In this document: piece by piece, positions 1-11,858 of the stretch | How the letters are laid out: every line of letters begins with the position of its first letter | Position numbering within the stretch: the first letter of the stretch is position 1 | NCBI GenBank assembly: GCA_036346255.1 | Contig: CM070617.1 | Coordinates: 6,613,501 to 6,677,500, forward strand | From: Ampelocalamus luodianensis | Lineage: Eukaryota; Streptophyta; Magnoliopsida; Poales; Poaceae | Reading direction: 5' to 3' | Length of the DNA: 64,000 bases | Program-made: the position numbers and the translations under genes | Notes under the pieces: generated by a model | Told to the model about the DNA's origin: nothing | The model's database searches: none | What the model saw: only the letters and a program-made list of their open reading frames with translations

Positions 1-3000
1 GAAGAAGTGTCCTTGGGAATCCTTGATGACTTACTTGACAGTGCGATTCCCCTTTTACCCTTCAGATTAGCAACCTTAGGAGCACTTGAACTCTTAACCA
101 ACCTTGAAGTCCTTCCTTTGGTACTCGCATGGTGTGGGTTGGTAGCCACCCTTCTGACATTGCTAGTCGTGAGTGCTTCTAAGCTCTCATTTTTCTTCAT
201 GGCCTCTTCAATCCGTGTTGCTAAAGCCACATCTTTCTTTGCGACAAGGCTTGTAACTTTCCCTGCATCACGAATGATAATGAGAATACATTAGTATCAA
301 AAGACCGCCCAGCTACACATTATGGTCTGCAAATCACTAAGAATGGTAGAAATATCATATCTTTGTTTGACCACCTCTCATCATCTCACTTCTAAACAAA
401 AAATTGCATACTACTGTTTTACAAAATACTGTATATTTCAATCCCAACTACTGCAATCTCAGTTTTTTGTTCTAAATTTACAAATCATAATCAAATTCCC
501 TAATTTAGATGATTAATATATTTTGTTACTGCATGTAAACCACAATACGAATTTAGGAGTTCTCAGCAACAAAGGAAACATCCAGCCTTTATTTGTAACA
601 GTAACACAGAGTATTTTATAAATGACCTAAGGTCAAGAGTAATCAGAAGAGATCATAATGTATTCAATGTAATATGACAAGCAAGGTCATAATAGAAAAT
701 ATGTGTTCAGTTACAGCTAACAAGTGATTATACCTTTGGCTCCCATACGTGCAGTTCTTCCTGTTCTGTGAAGGTAATCAATCTAAAATGGGAAAATTTA
801 CAAGATAGAATAAGAATCCCTGATGTGGGAATTAATGCAGAACAGGCATTAAAGGACAATGCAACCCAGCACATACAGAGTTTGATGGGAAGTCAAACAT
901 GATGACATGGTCAACATCCAAGTCTAGGCCTCTAGCTGCCAGATCAGTGCAGACCAATGTTGGGCAATCCCCCTCTTCGTTCCGAAACTTGTTCAGGTTC
1001 TCAACTCTACAGATGGTTAAAAGCACTCAGCAAAAAGCAAGCAAATGAAATTATTGTTTTTTTTATAGGGAACTCAACATATGGTTAATAGATAGCAGCC
1101 TAAGAAGCAAGTTTCATCAAACAAATAGCAAGACTAGCAACCTCTTAACGCCTGCATATGCCATAATTATTTGATAAAACAAACCAACTGGTATACCTAA
1201 ACAAATGGCGTACTGAAACTTGATATGTAGCCCAGAAGCAGTTTTTATTGTCTTAGTGACCAGAATAGTGAGCATAACATATATAACGCATCCCATTCTC
1301 AAAGAGCTCATGACGAAATTCGCCAACACAATCTTATGTTCACTCCAATCCAAGGCTTCTATGATGTATGTGGTAATCCATTACTGACAAAAGAAGCCAG
1401 GACACAGGAAGATAGACATAACTATGCAGTTTTAAGTCAATGATTACTAGGATTTTGAGCATTTCCAATTGAATGATTATACCCACTGCATAACCTTCTA
1501 TGGTGGGAAAGCGAAACTGGGGCAGTTACTACTGTTGTACCCCTCTCCATTTTGTTGAAAATTATGTTGAATGACGGGAACATGTTAAGCAATTGGCAAA
1601 CCTCTCTTCAGCAGGAACCTCTCCATGGTAGTTGACTGTAGAAATCTGATTTTCTGTCAGAAAATGGTCCACCGCACGACTTGAATTCAAAGTATTACAG
1701 AACACCATAACTTTATTTCCCTTTGCTAAGCTTGGTTCAAGAACCTGCAGAAATAAAATTCCTCAGTACCTCATGCATTTGACATAAAAGGAAGCAAGGA
1801 ACAGTGTACAATATTGAAGCAAAGCCTTCAACAACTAGACAAGTTAAAGACAGAAGGTCTTGCTTTTGGATAATTTTGAAAAGAAGCTTATTAAAATCAT
1901 GTTTCTGTTATTCTCATTTTGGCCATTTTTGTGCTGAGCTTTTTGGCAATCAGACAAAATTTAAAGCCACACAAGCCATATAACACAAAAGCTTCAAGTT
2001 TGCATGACAAAGTGATTAATCCCTACTAACAAATCCAGGCCAGTGGTCCAATAAGCCAAAGGTGTTATGTTTTATCGCTTCATATATTGAGGTCTTGATA
2101 CAATAGTGTATTTAGTAACTGATTCATATTTGACAATTATCAACATCAAATAGCCTTAGCCCCAAGAAATGTACCAACAAGATGTATAAACAAATGGAGA
2201 ATAGCACTTGACTAGTTGTATTTGCATACATCATTCCAGTTTGAATCTAGCTTGCACAGAGACACACTTCTATGCACACACACAAAGAGGACGGGAGGGG
2301 AGACAGAGTTTCAATAAACCTGCAGGAGAGCCTCGAGTTTGTTTTCCGAACCAGAAAGTTTGATGAAGTCATGCCGTGCAGTTGCAACCCTTTTTTGAAA
2401 TGATGATGTCCGTAAATGAACGATACCATCAAATTCCTCATCAATCAACTTTTGTACTGCCTGCAGTAAACCAGTGGTAAAGAAAGGATGTCAAAAGTTT
2501 AAAACAAATGGGTAATTTTTTTAATTATATGCCTGGAGCATCGGTGCTAGCTAACCCGAAAGAGGTGACAAGATAGTTCTTGAGAAAAATAGGAGAAGGT
2601 TTGTTTTTAAATATACTTGATGCAAAATCCTTAAAGGTATGTCGATCTATAAGACAGTAGCATGTCAAATTAATTAAGCATGGTAGGATTTGCTGATGAC
2701 TGGTTAGTATAAAACCTTGGTCATGGTAGCAGTAACCAATACAGTTTGGAACCCTTGATCGCCGGGCTTTGCAGCACGATTCTTCAAAGGAGCGAGAAAC
2801 TTCCGTATGTCTGGTCCAAAACCTTGATCAAACATCGTATCTGCCTCATCCAGAACCTGCAATGCAGATCACAAACTTAATCCAAACGAGACACTAAGAG
2901 AAGAGCACAAAAATTGCAGGATGATAAACTTTTGTAATTAACTTAGAACACACCAGATACTTGATATCACCGTAAACCATGTTACCATCCTTGATATGAT

Positions 3001-4663
3001 CAAGGATCCTTCCAGGAGTCCCGACAACCATGTCCACAGGCATGTTCAAAGAATCTTCCTGGGGTCTTAGACGGCTGCCTCCGCTAACCATCGTTGACCG
3101 AAAACGTGCATGATGGCTTATGGACTTTGCAACACGGAAGACCTGTCATTTGATTGCATCACATGAAAAACATCTACTTAGCTGACCCAGATATCATCAT
3201 CACTCTATAACATTTGATTGCATCACATGACCAACAGCTAATGACCAAGATATCTTCATCATTCCAAAAATATTTTGAAAGTGCAGCTAACCTGCTCAGT
3301 CAGCTCCCTTGTGGGGCAGAGAACAACTGCTCTTGGACGCCTTGGCTTCATTGACATCCCTAACATTGCTTCATCGTGACGCAGTAGCTACAGAAATCAA
3401 AGAGCTGCCACGGTTACTGAACCTTTTGGTTAGAGGGTATACCCTAATTCACAGGCAATAATCAGTCCAGCGGATTCTCAATTTCAAATATGGTGAAAGA
3501 AAATACTCCTTTTGCATGATCAGACTGTACCATATGGGCAAGGCAATTAGTCAATTTGTTGTGCAAGCATATAATTGAGCTCCTTTTTGGAAACTTATTT
3601 GAAGACCTTAGAAACAGAAAAATGCGTGGAAAATGGGTTTTTACAAGATGGATCATAAAATCATTTTTACTAGTCTAGACGATACAGCCTACGGGAGCCC
3701 ACCAGAAAATGCTGATACATCATACATGAAACAATACCCTTTTTATTTCATATTTTTTGCAAGATGCAGTGGATCAAGTAGATAAACAAAATAGCACTTC
3801 GAGTTCAATGATACATATCTGTTTGAAGGATAAATCCACCATAGGATCTAAAATTTACCCAATGAAACAAACGGGAAGTGTGTTATGCAACAGATTGTAT
3901 CAAATTTACTGGCTTCAGAAACTACCCTACATGGAATGAATTACATAAACTTCATTATTGCTTGAAATGAACCTCTCTTGAGTTATACAAAGTTGGTTTA
4001 CCTAAATCATGAGCCAACAATATGTCCAGCATGCATTAAATAAAATGAATTGGTCTGCTCTCGCATGGAACAAAATATACTAAGACCACCAGACATACAG
4101 CGCAAAATTGCTCTTTATTCCACGTTATTGCAAAGTTAGATGTCATTGGTGCAAATACCCGCGCATATACATGTCTCATTAAGGCGAAAAGCTGAATGAA
4201 TACAAGGTACCTGAACAAGAGGGAGCATGTAGGCAAGCGTCTTCCCGGAGCCGGTGTGCGAACCAAGCACGACGCTTGTGCCGGCCAGCACGGCAGGAAC
4301 ACCGACGCACTGGATCTCGGTGGGCTTCGAGATGCCCATCTCCCGCAGCGCGGCCATTGCCTCCTCCCCGAGCCCGAGCTCCTCGAAGCTCTCCACCGCC
4401 TCAACCCTCCTCTGGTGCTGCTGCAGATGCTGCGAGGTCCGCTCCCCGCCCCTCGCCTTCTCCCTCGGCGGCTTCGGAGGAGCGGAGGAGGCGTCCTTGA
4501 GGTGGCGGAGGCGGAGGCGCTCGAGGAGGAGCTCGTGGCGGGGAGGGGGCGGGGGAGTGGTGAGGGCAGGGGAAGGGTAGGCGGTGGTGGATAGGGCGGC
4601 GCGGAGGATGCGGAGGCGGAGTGGGGAGAGGAGGAGGCACCGCCCGGAGGCGGCCATCGCCAT
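1..4663 (-). CDS. RH39: DEAD-box ATP-dependent RNA helicase, RH39 type (3' end outside window)
   Basis: ATP-dependent RNA helicase. Exons on the minus strand: 4211-4663, 3292-3387, 2954-3142, 2716-2856, 2320-2460, 1602-1744, 877-1006, 734-782 and 1-262 (continues past position 1). All introns are GT..AG and phases join, giving about 534 residues here. Motifs in order: Q motif ending KPTEIQ in exon 1, Walker A SHTGSGKT (135-142), PTREL (176-180), TPGR (225-228), VLDEAD (247-252), TATMTK in the SAT position (288-293), TDLAARG (408-414), HRTGR (436-440). The N-terminus is Ser/Arg/Pro-rich without a clear acidic stretch, as expected for an organelle transit peptide; the C-terminal tail is Lys/Ser-rich. 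Arabidopsis RH39 is a chloroplast helicase needed for 23S rRNA maturation; that role here is inferred from similarity. The start is the first of two nearby ATGs (MAM). Confidence 0.9.
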
Positions 4664-5190
4664 GGGTGAGGGTTTAGAGAGCAGGGGGTTTTGTGAGGGA
4701 ATGGAAGGGCAGGCAGGGGAGATCGAAGATAAGAGAACTCAGTGGGAGGTGAAGCCTGCGGTGGCTGTGTTGCCGCTGCAGGATACTGCCTGTTACATTC
4801 CCTTGGCTTTTCCAAGGCCTCACAGGCGTCTGACGTCTCAACATTGAGCGGCGGATGCTAAGAAAAGTTATTTGAGTTAGATTGGGTTTTCCATTCCGAT
4901 GTCTCTTTGTTGCTTTTTACTACTCCCGTGCACTCAACGGCTCTATTTCCATATATCTTGCTCTGCATTTTCTCTATTTTGATGGTTGTCAATCGTCGTT
5001 CTTGACGTATTTCTTCCTCTTGGCCTCCTTTGTTTTAGGGGATCCTCCTTTCTCGGCTTTCTGTGTTTGTTTTAGGGGATTTGTCTTGATGGATCTCCTG
5101 GCTTTTGGTTTTTGCCGCGTCTTGCTCCTTACGTTTGGCTGTTTTTCCATCGGTGGCGCTTCCTGTTCTTTTTCCCTTTTCTTCTGTTCG
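4664..5190. other. 5' flank of the helicase gene
   Basis: This is the upstream side of the minus-strand helicase gene, presumably 5'UTR and promoter. The part beyond about 4860 becomes T/C-rich on the plus strand and grades into the tandem repeat that follows. I saw no convincing TATA box or gene. Confidence 0.4.
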
Positions 5191-5194
5191 GGTG

Positions 5195-5938
5195 GATTCC
5201 CCCTTTTTCCCTTCCCCCTCTTTGCTTCTTGGCCTTCGATTTCTCTGATTTTTTCCCATTGTTTTTCCTTTGCCGGCCTCCCATCTTAACTTGGCTGAGT
5301 TTGACGCCTTTGCTCTTTCCTTTTCTTACTTCGGTTCTTCTGTGTTCATTTCTTGTTCTCTTTGCCTTATGATGTTTCTTTTGTGCCACCAGATTCCCCC
5401 TTTTCCCTTCCTCTTCTCTCTGTTTCTTGGCCTTCGATTTCTCTGATTTCCCCCGCTATTTTGCCTTTCTCGACGTCCCGTCTTACCTTGTCTGTCTTTG
5501 TCGCCTTTGCTCTTTCCTTCTTCTTACTTCAACTCTTCCGCATTCGTATGTGGTTCCTTTTGTGCCACCAGATTCCCCCTTTTCCCTTCCTCTTCTCTCT
5601 GTTTCTTGGCCTTCGATTTCTCTGATTTCCCCCGCTATTTTTCCTTTCTCGACGTCCCGTCTTACCTTGTCTGTCTTTGTCGCCTTTGCTCTTTCCTTCT
5701 TCTTACTTCGACTCTTCCGCATTCGTATGTGGTTCCTTTTGTGCCACCAGATTCCCCCTTTTCCCTTCCTCTTCTCTCTGTTTCTTGGCCTTCGATTTCT
5801 CTGATTTCCACCACTATTTTGCCTTTCTCGACGTCCCGTCTTACCTTGTATGTCTCTGTCGCCTTTGCTCTTTCCTTCTTCTTACTTCGGCTCTTCCACA
5901 TTCGTTTCTTGTCCTCTTTGACTCATGCGGTTTCTTTT
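5195..5938. repeat. Pyrimidine-rich ~179-bp tandem repeat, about four copies
   Basis: The phrase gtgccacc recurs at 5383, 5562 and 5741, exactly 179 bp apart, and a variant gtgccacg is at 5939 (198 bp later). A more diverged unit precedes 5383. The units at 5383-5561 and 5562-5740 are almost identical. The plus strand is strongly T/C-biased from about 4880 to 6400, so open frames run through it in several phases. Because 179 is not a multiple of 3, each unit shifts frame, which argues against coding. The rest of 5939-6400 keeps the bias and contains a short duplication of ccgccttgcttcctacgtt. Confidence 0.8.
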
Positions 5939-6399
5939 GTGCCACGCGCCTATTTTCGCTCTTATTTCTTGCCTCTGTTTCACCGTGTTCCGCGTCTATT
6001 CCATGCCTCCTTCTGCCTTACTCGTTCTTTTTGTTTTTCGTTTTTTCGCTTTCTTGGTGCTCACTTGTTTTTCCTCGTCTGCTAATCCTTACGCCTGTGT
6101 TCTTCTCTACCGCCTTGCTTCCTACGTTGGCTTGTTCTTCAATATCTACCGCCTTGCTTCCTACGTTCGCTTGTTCTTCGGTATGTTCTTCCGATTGCCT
6201 CTCGTCTCATTCAATGGTTGAGGTCTTCGCGTGCTTATTGGTTGTTCAATATATGTTGCTGCGATACACCTCTATTCATCCTCCTTTTTGCTTCTGCAAG
6301 TTTTGCTGCTTTCTTCCTGGCTCCACTGATTGCCAGTGTATTTCCGTCGTCATTGCTTCCTCTTCTGGTAGGGTAAGTCCCCTTTTGATTTAGTCTTTC

Positions 6400-9300
6400 A
6401 TGCCTTATTTCTATTTCTACTGTTTTTGTGTGGTAGATCATTCGGCGTGTTTTCGTTGAGTTGACCATGTTAGACAACGGTAGTATTGTTGTTGTCCTAT
6501 CTTGCTTTAGTCTTCCATGCCTATAGTCACGCTTCTATGGACTTGTTTGTTTTTGTTAGCTTTACCGTAGGGTGCATGGGTTCCACTATTGCTACACCTG
6601 CTATTTATCGTGTACATGTTCCTACTGTTATGGTTGCTATAGGAGTGGTTTCCTCATCTTTTTGTGTAAACAGAAATCCGTCTGTTGATATCGCTTTTCA
6701 AATTATAGCCTCCTTGATGATTGCCTCCTTACCGTCCTATGCTTGCCTATGTTTCCTGTTTATCGCCCATCTTCCTATGCTTGTTTGGCCTGCATGCCGG
6801 ACTGCGTGCTAGATAGCCCTCTACATCGGCATCTTCAGTCGTCCCACATATCTTTGTATGATGTAGGGTTAACATAGCTCATAAAGATCAATAGATAAAC
6901 TAACGTAGGAAGCAAATATGTGTGTATGCTTATGTGCAAGTATTTCATACCATTCAGAAGTGCTTGTCCAATCTAATCTACGTCATTCTGGTTTTGTTTA
7001 TTAAAAAAATGACTTGTGGCATATACTAAAAGTAGTCTCCAGAAAATTTTCATCTTCAATGTCTAAACAAGTAAATTGTACTCTTAATTGGAGAAGAAGA
7101 GAAGGCTAATTCATGTGGGGGAATTAGGAATATGTGTAGGATAGATCAAAGAAATGACCCAACTGCCCTAGGCAGAAAATGTTAAAGTGGATGCAGGTAA
7201 ATAGCCGATTCGACTTAGACCTCTCTATAAATTATCACATGTTCCATCAGAAAATGTAAGTATTTTCGTCAGTTTATCGTGCGCTTGCCCTATGATATAG
7301 CGGTTGTCTGATTGTTATATGTCTGCTTGTCGTGGTTTTGTCGCCTTGTGTTCACATGTTACCTATTCAGGTTTATTTTTTTGCAAACATTCTCATCATG
7401 AGACAATTATAATTCCTGAGGTATGTACTCACCAAATTATCCTTTTTATTTCTTTATAAATTCTTCAGAAACATTCACTAATCTTATGTACATATTACTA
7501 CTGTCTTTCATTCTGCACATTCCTTACGCTATAAGTGGTTTCGCTCGCTTGCCCTATATGGATGTCAGTAGTCATTGCTCTTTCTTTTGTCATGTTAATG
7601 CCAATAGCAGATCCTCTACATGGCTTTCCATCTGCTCTGTTTTGTAAGATTATTTATTCATAGGATTATCTGTTCAACATGGTCCATCCTATTGTTTTTA
7701 ATTATCTGTTCATGACTCGATATCGCCAAGTGTATTGTTTTATGCTAACTTTCTAGCTAGAATTCTTGTTAGAAACATAGAATTGGTTATATTTCCACTA
7801 GGTTGCTAGGTTTGGTGTATAGGAAGTGAATCTTATATGATAAACTATTTTTCAGATGTAGATAGATCTCATACGTCTTATCTGTTTTTTATTGATTAGA
7901 AGAGGTGATGCCTCATAATATTCTAATTTTTTTTTAAAAGTTACGTTTACTTAAAACGATCCTGGTATGTGCATCGAAGGAGTGGGAGGACATTATTGTA
8001 AGGAGTGGGGTAATCGTAGCTTCTATGGCTGTTATTATATTTAGTCCAGTAGAGAATAGATGATGCGGGCATTAAAAAAGCAAGTTATTCTCTAAACCTC
8101 TTTAGGGGAATGTTTGAAAAAGGGGGGATTTGATGTAAATCCTTACGATTTACTTCAGATTTGCATTGAATCCTACAAATTTAGCTACCTGGGTTTGGTG
8201 GAAGACCCTGGGTTCCTCGATTGAATTATTGTTTTTTACTTTGAAGCGTTCATTATTTTTTTTAAAAAAAAAGTGTTGATTAAATTATTTGTAACTGTAT
8301 CAGTTCAATGACCACAAGTGCATGCAACACATCCAATAGAGCAATGAGAACACACTGTTACTCTTTTTTCCTACAATAACCAAGATCATGCCATCTGTGA
8401 TCTTAAAGTACAAAGTACTCTCTCTCTCTCTCTCTTGTCTCCATGACCTATAACTAATTTCCTCTTCAAAAACAAAATTTCGTGATATAGTTTATTACTC
8501 ACCTTGCTTCTTCTACATTCTTCGTGCAGTATGGACTACCTAGCATGCTGCCGCCGCATGGCGCCTCTTCTACTCGTGCTCTGCTTGCCAACAGCTCCAT
8601 CTATGTTCTTCCTGTGTCTTTACCATCTACATTCTCTTCGTGTCTTTACTACACCATCGCATTTCCATCCTGCGAGTGGCATGCTATGTTTTAGCTTAGT
8701 ATTATGCCCTATATAATATGTCTGTCATGGCCGTCCTTCTTTTGTCGGCGCAAAACAGTCACGCCTACGCCTCCTTTTGTCACCGCTAAACAATCACATA
8801 TGCATTATGCCGGCCGGCCTGTGTCTTGTCACCCCTTTACACTGCTTTTGTTCATGTAAAAAATTAACTTACATCTCTCATGCCTTTTGTGTATATATGA
8901 ACTTCCGAGCTGCATGTTGTCATATGCCCCCTGTACCATGAGTTATATATACGCTAATCTGCATGCCCCCTGTACCATGAGTTATACACTAATCCTTGCA
9001 TGCTTTCACATCCACACGCAGTTTGGCATCTATGCACACAACGTTAGTCATGGATTTTTGCAGTTTGCCATCTATGAACACAACATTATAGTCATGGATT
9101 TTGCTTCCCTAGGCCAAGGCGCGCGTAGGCCCTAGTACTTGTTAAAACTAGATGTATAAAGTGAGAAGAGAATATTCATCTAATTTAAAAAGGACTAATG
9201 AATTTCATACCCTTAAACTATAAATTTCATATGTAATTATAGTGGTAATTATATCTATTTTTTAATCACAAGTAGAAAAAAATGTTATACCCATACGAGG

Positions 9301-9930
9301 CAAGGCACCTAGATACCGCTGGACTCCTGGGATGTGCTTTTGGCTTCTGGACTCACATAGGCAAACCTGAAGAGATACCAGAAATTGAAAAATAGAAAAA
9401 CGAAAAAAAAAAAGGAGAAGAGAGAAGAGAGAAGAAACTTGTCCTTGACAACCTATCTTTCCTATTTTGTCCATTTTCTAACCTAGCTGTCTCTCCATGA
9501 TTCCCTCTCACGTTTATCCCTCCTCCCTCTCTCATTTGTTTCTCCTCTCTATCTCTTGCTTCCTCTTGCTTTCTTCCTTCTCACTCTCACTCTCAGTCTC
9601 GCTCTCTCGTAGGCGGTGGGGCTAGCGACGAGGCTACCAATGACAATGGCAATTGACAAGGGCACGGTGGCATGTTCCATCTTGATCTGCCTTTTCCGGT
9701 ACGGTGAGCAACGCTCGTAACCTGATTGGTCCGCTTGAACATGTAAGGACATGTTTTGCACGGCAGCAACTTTTATGAAAAGCAGCTTTCGGTTCGGCTC
9801 AAGGGTTGCACGGCTGAACGATTGAGTTGAAGGGATTTAGTATTTAGCTGTCTGACTTTTAGGTTGACTGGCTGGACCTTCTGAGTTGGAAATATCTGAA
9901 ATATCCCTAAGGCGAATGATGACTTGTTTG
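6400..9930. other. Intergenic stretch without a supported gene
   Basis: I see no gene with domain or splice support. It holds a short (CT)n tract near 8417-8436, a duplicated phrase around 8930-8990 (gccccctgtaccatgagtta twice) and another near 8745-8800 (cctccttttgtc). The short open frames here have no recognisable motif. Confidence 0.4.
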
Positions 9931-9935
9931 ATGCC

Positions 9936-10135
9936 ATTTAAAAACAATTAATGGTAGTTAATGACAATTAATGAAAATTGATAGCACCTTACGATAACTA
10001 CTGTAATTGATGGCAATTAATGATAATTAACACAATTGGCGCAATAAATGACAATTAATGCAACTAACGACAATTAACACAATAGACCGTAATTAATAAT
10101 AATTATTATAATAAATAATTATTACATAAATAATT
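9936..10135. repeat. AT-rich degenerate repeat built on gacaattaatg
   Basis: Variants of gacaattaatg or gataattaac recur many times over about 200 bp with irregular spacing. The block is AT-rich and noncoding. It lies between two GC-richer blocks (9750-9900 and 10190-10330), the second of which contains an inverted repeat around 10268-10321. Confidence 0.55.
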
Positions 10136-10356
10136 AATTAACAACAAAAATAAAGAAATAAAGAAATTTTTTAAAAAGGTTGTCGGGTTTGGGCCGTTGG
10201 CGGTGGGGGCTCAGGGAAGCTCCTTGTCAGCGGCTTTCGGCTTCAACTTCTACACGTTGTAACGACTGTTTGGAACGACTTTCGACTTTTTCGAGCTAAA
10301 AGTCGAAGCCATTCCAAATAGGACCTAAATGTCGTCGGGATAACAATGTCTTGTGA

Positions 10357-10461
<105 letters not shown>

Positions 10462-10910
10462 AATCTTTTAATAGCTAGTCATATCAATAATGCCGATTCG
10501 GATCCTTTGCATTACTACAGAGGTTCATTGTGTGAAATATAGCAAAAAAAACTTTAGCTATTGATCTCGACCTTTGATTTCTGATCGGACGGTAGAGATC
10601 GTTTTTCTAATGCATTGCACTGTAGATCCTCTGGATTGCATTCTTCGATGCAGAGAATCTATTTCTCAATATTGCATATTAAAGGTACATACAAGATAAG
10701 TATATCCTTTACGTAGTAGCAGTGTATAACATAATTAATTAATTCAGACACGTATAACATGATTAATTTATTCGGACACTTGTGTTATTTCTTCTCCTAA
10801 GTCGTAAAAGCATCTATAATAGTCTATATCACTTGTTATTAAGGGGTGGATACATCAACATTTATGTGAAGGTGAGGAGAGAAGGTGAGCTTATTTCTAG
10901 ATAAAGAAAC

Positions 10911-11204
10911 TGTTAATTAGGGATATAATGTGATCCGAATTTCTAATATGGAAGTGTCCGGATTAGTTACCATATTAGCGGATTAGTTTCCTACTTGGAC
11001 TCTAAGTCCTTTTACCCCTTTATATACCTCTTGTAAGCCGCGACGGAGGGTTGACGTCGACGCCATACCTCATTGTAATCCCCGCTTCGTAATCGCTCCT
11101 CATATAGTGATCATCGCGGTTGGCGCCGTGGTTTTTTCCCGCAAGGGTTTTCTACGTAAAATTCGTGTCTCTTGTCCCTGTTGATCCGTGCATTATTTCT
11201 AACA
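10911..11204 (+). repeat. 5' LTR of Copia element
   Basis: 294 bp, TG..CA ends, with a TATA-like tttatatacc about 110 bp in. The first ~130 bases match the 3' LTR exactly; the rest carries several one- or two-base indels relative to it. Confidence 0.93.
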
Positions 11205-11206
11205 AG

Positions 11207-11218
11207 TGGTATCAGAGC
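11207..11218 (+). other. Primer binding site (initiator tRNA-Met)
   Basis: TGGTATCAGAGC lies two bases after the 5' LTR. It is the standard sequence complementary to the 3' end of initiator tRNA-Met used by plant Copia elements. Confidence 0.9.
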
Positions 11219-11858
11219 ACAGGAGATTAGAGTTTCCAGAGAGACAAGAAAAAAAATAACAGATCTGTTCGGCCGCCGTCTCGCGAGAGCATCGATCTGA
11301 AGCCGGCGTCCGCTCGTCGTCTCGGTCGTCGATCCCGTCGCGCGCCTCCTCGCAAGCATCGATCCGTGCACGCGACGCAGCAACCAAGCAGCAGCGCCAG
11401 CAAAACGCGTCGGTCCTTCGTCGTCCTCGGTCGCACGCGGGAAAACACACAAGTCATCAGTCTGCAGTCCCGCGGCGCCCTTCGGTCCAGCGCACGCATC
11501 CTCCGTCGCCTCTGTCCAGCACGTGGAGAGCCGAACAGCGCATGCGTGCAAACACTAAGCAGCAGACCAAGCAGTTTCTTCCATCAACGCACAGGTCCCA
11601 AGAACAACTTTTTATATATATTAAATCTTTGTGGTCATTTTGCTTCACACAGCAAGCGTGTTCATCAAACACACGTTCCTGTTGCTTCATGTTGAGGTAA
11701 AACAAGAACAGGTTGATTTTGCTTCGTCCACACGAAATCAGTACCAGGATTTTTTTTAAGGATCATTGATTCGTGTACACAAAAGGTGTACCAAACAGGT
11801 CGTGATTTTTGCTAGGTTTACACAGATCATTACCAGCAATTTTCAGGTTTTATTCCTC

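Noticed and set aside
7..294. 95-codon plus-strand frame at the left edge
   Set aside because: It is antisense to the last helicase exon in the window (1-262, minus), whose Lys/Ser-rich tail reads in phase with exon 8.
4036..4815. 259-codon minus frame overlapping helicase exon 1
   Set aside because: Different frame from the helicase; Pro/Ser/Arg composition comes from GC-rich exon DNA. The 4136-4663 frame carries the Q motif and Walker A.
5353..6393. Several long plus-strand open frames (up to 238 codons) in the pyrimidine-rich region
   Set aside because: They lie in a 179-bp tandem repeat and each repeats the same Phe/Ser/Leu-rich string in shifting frames; the strand bias explains the lack of stops. 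No domain or splice context.
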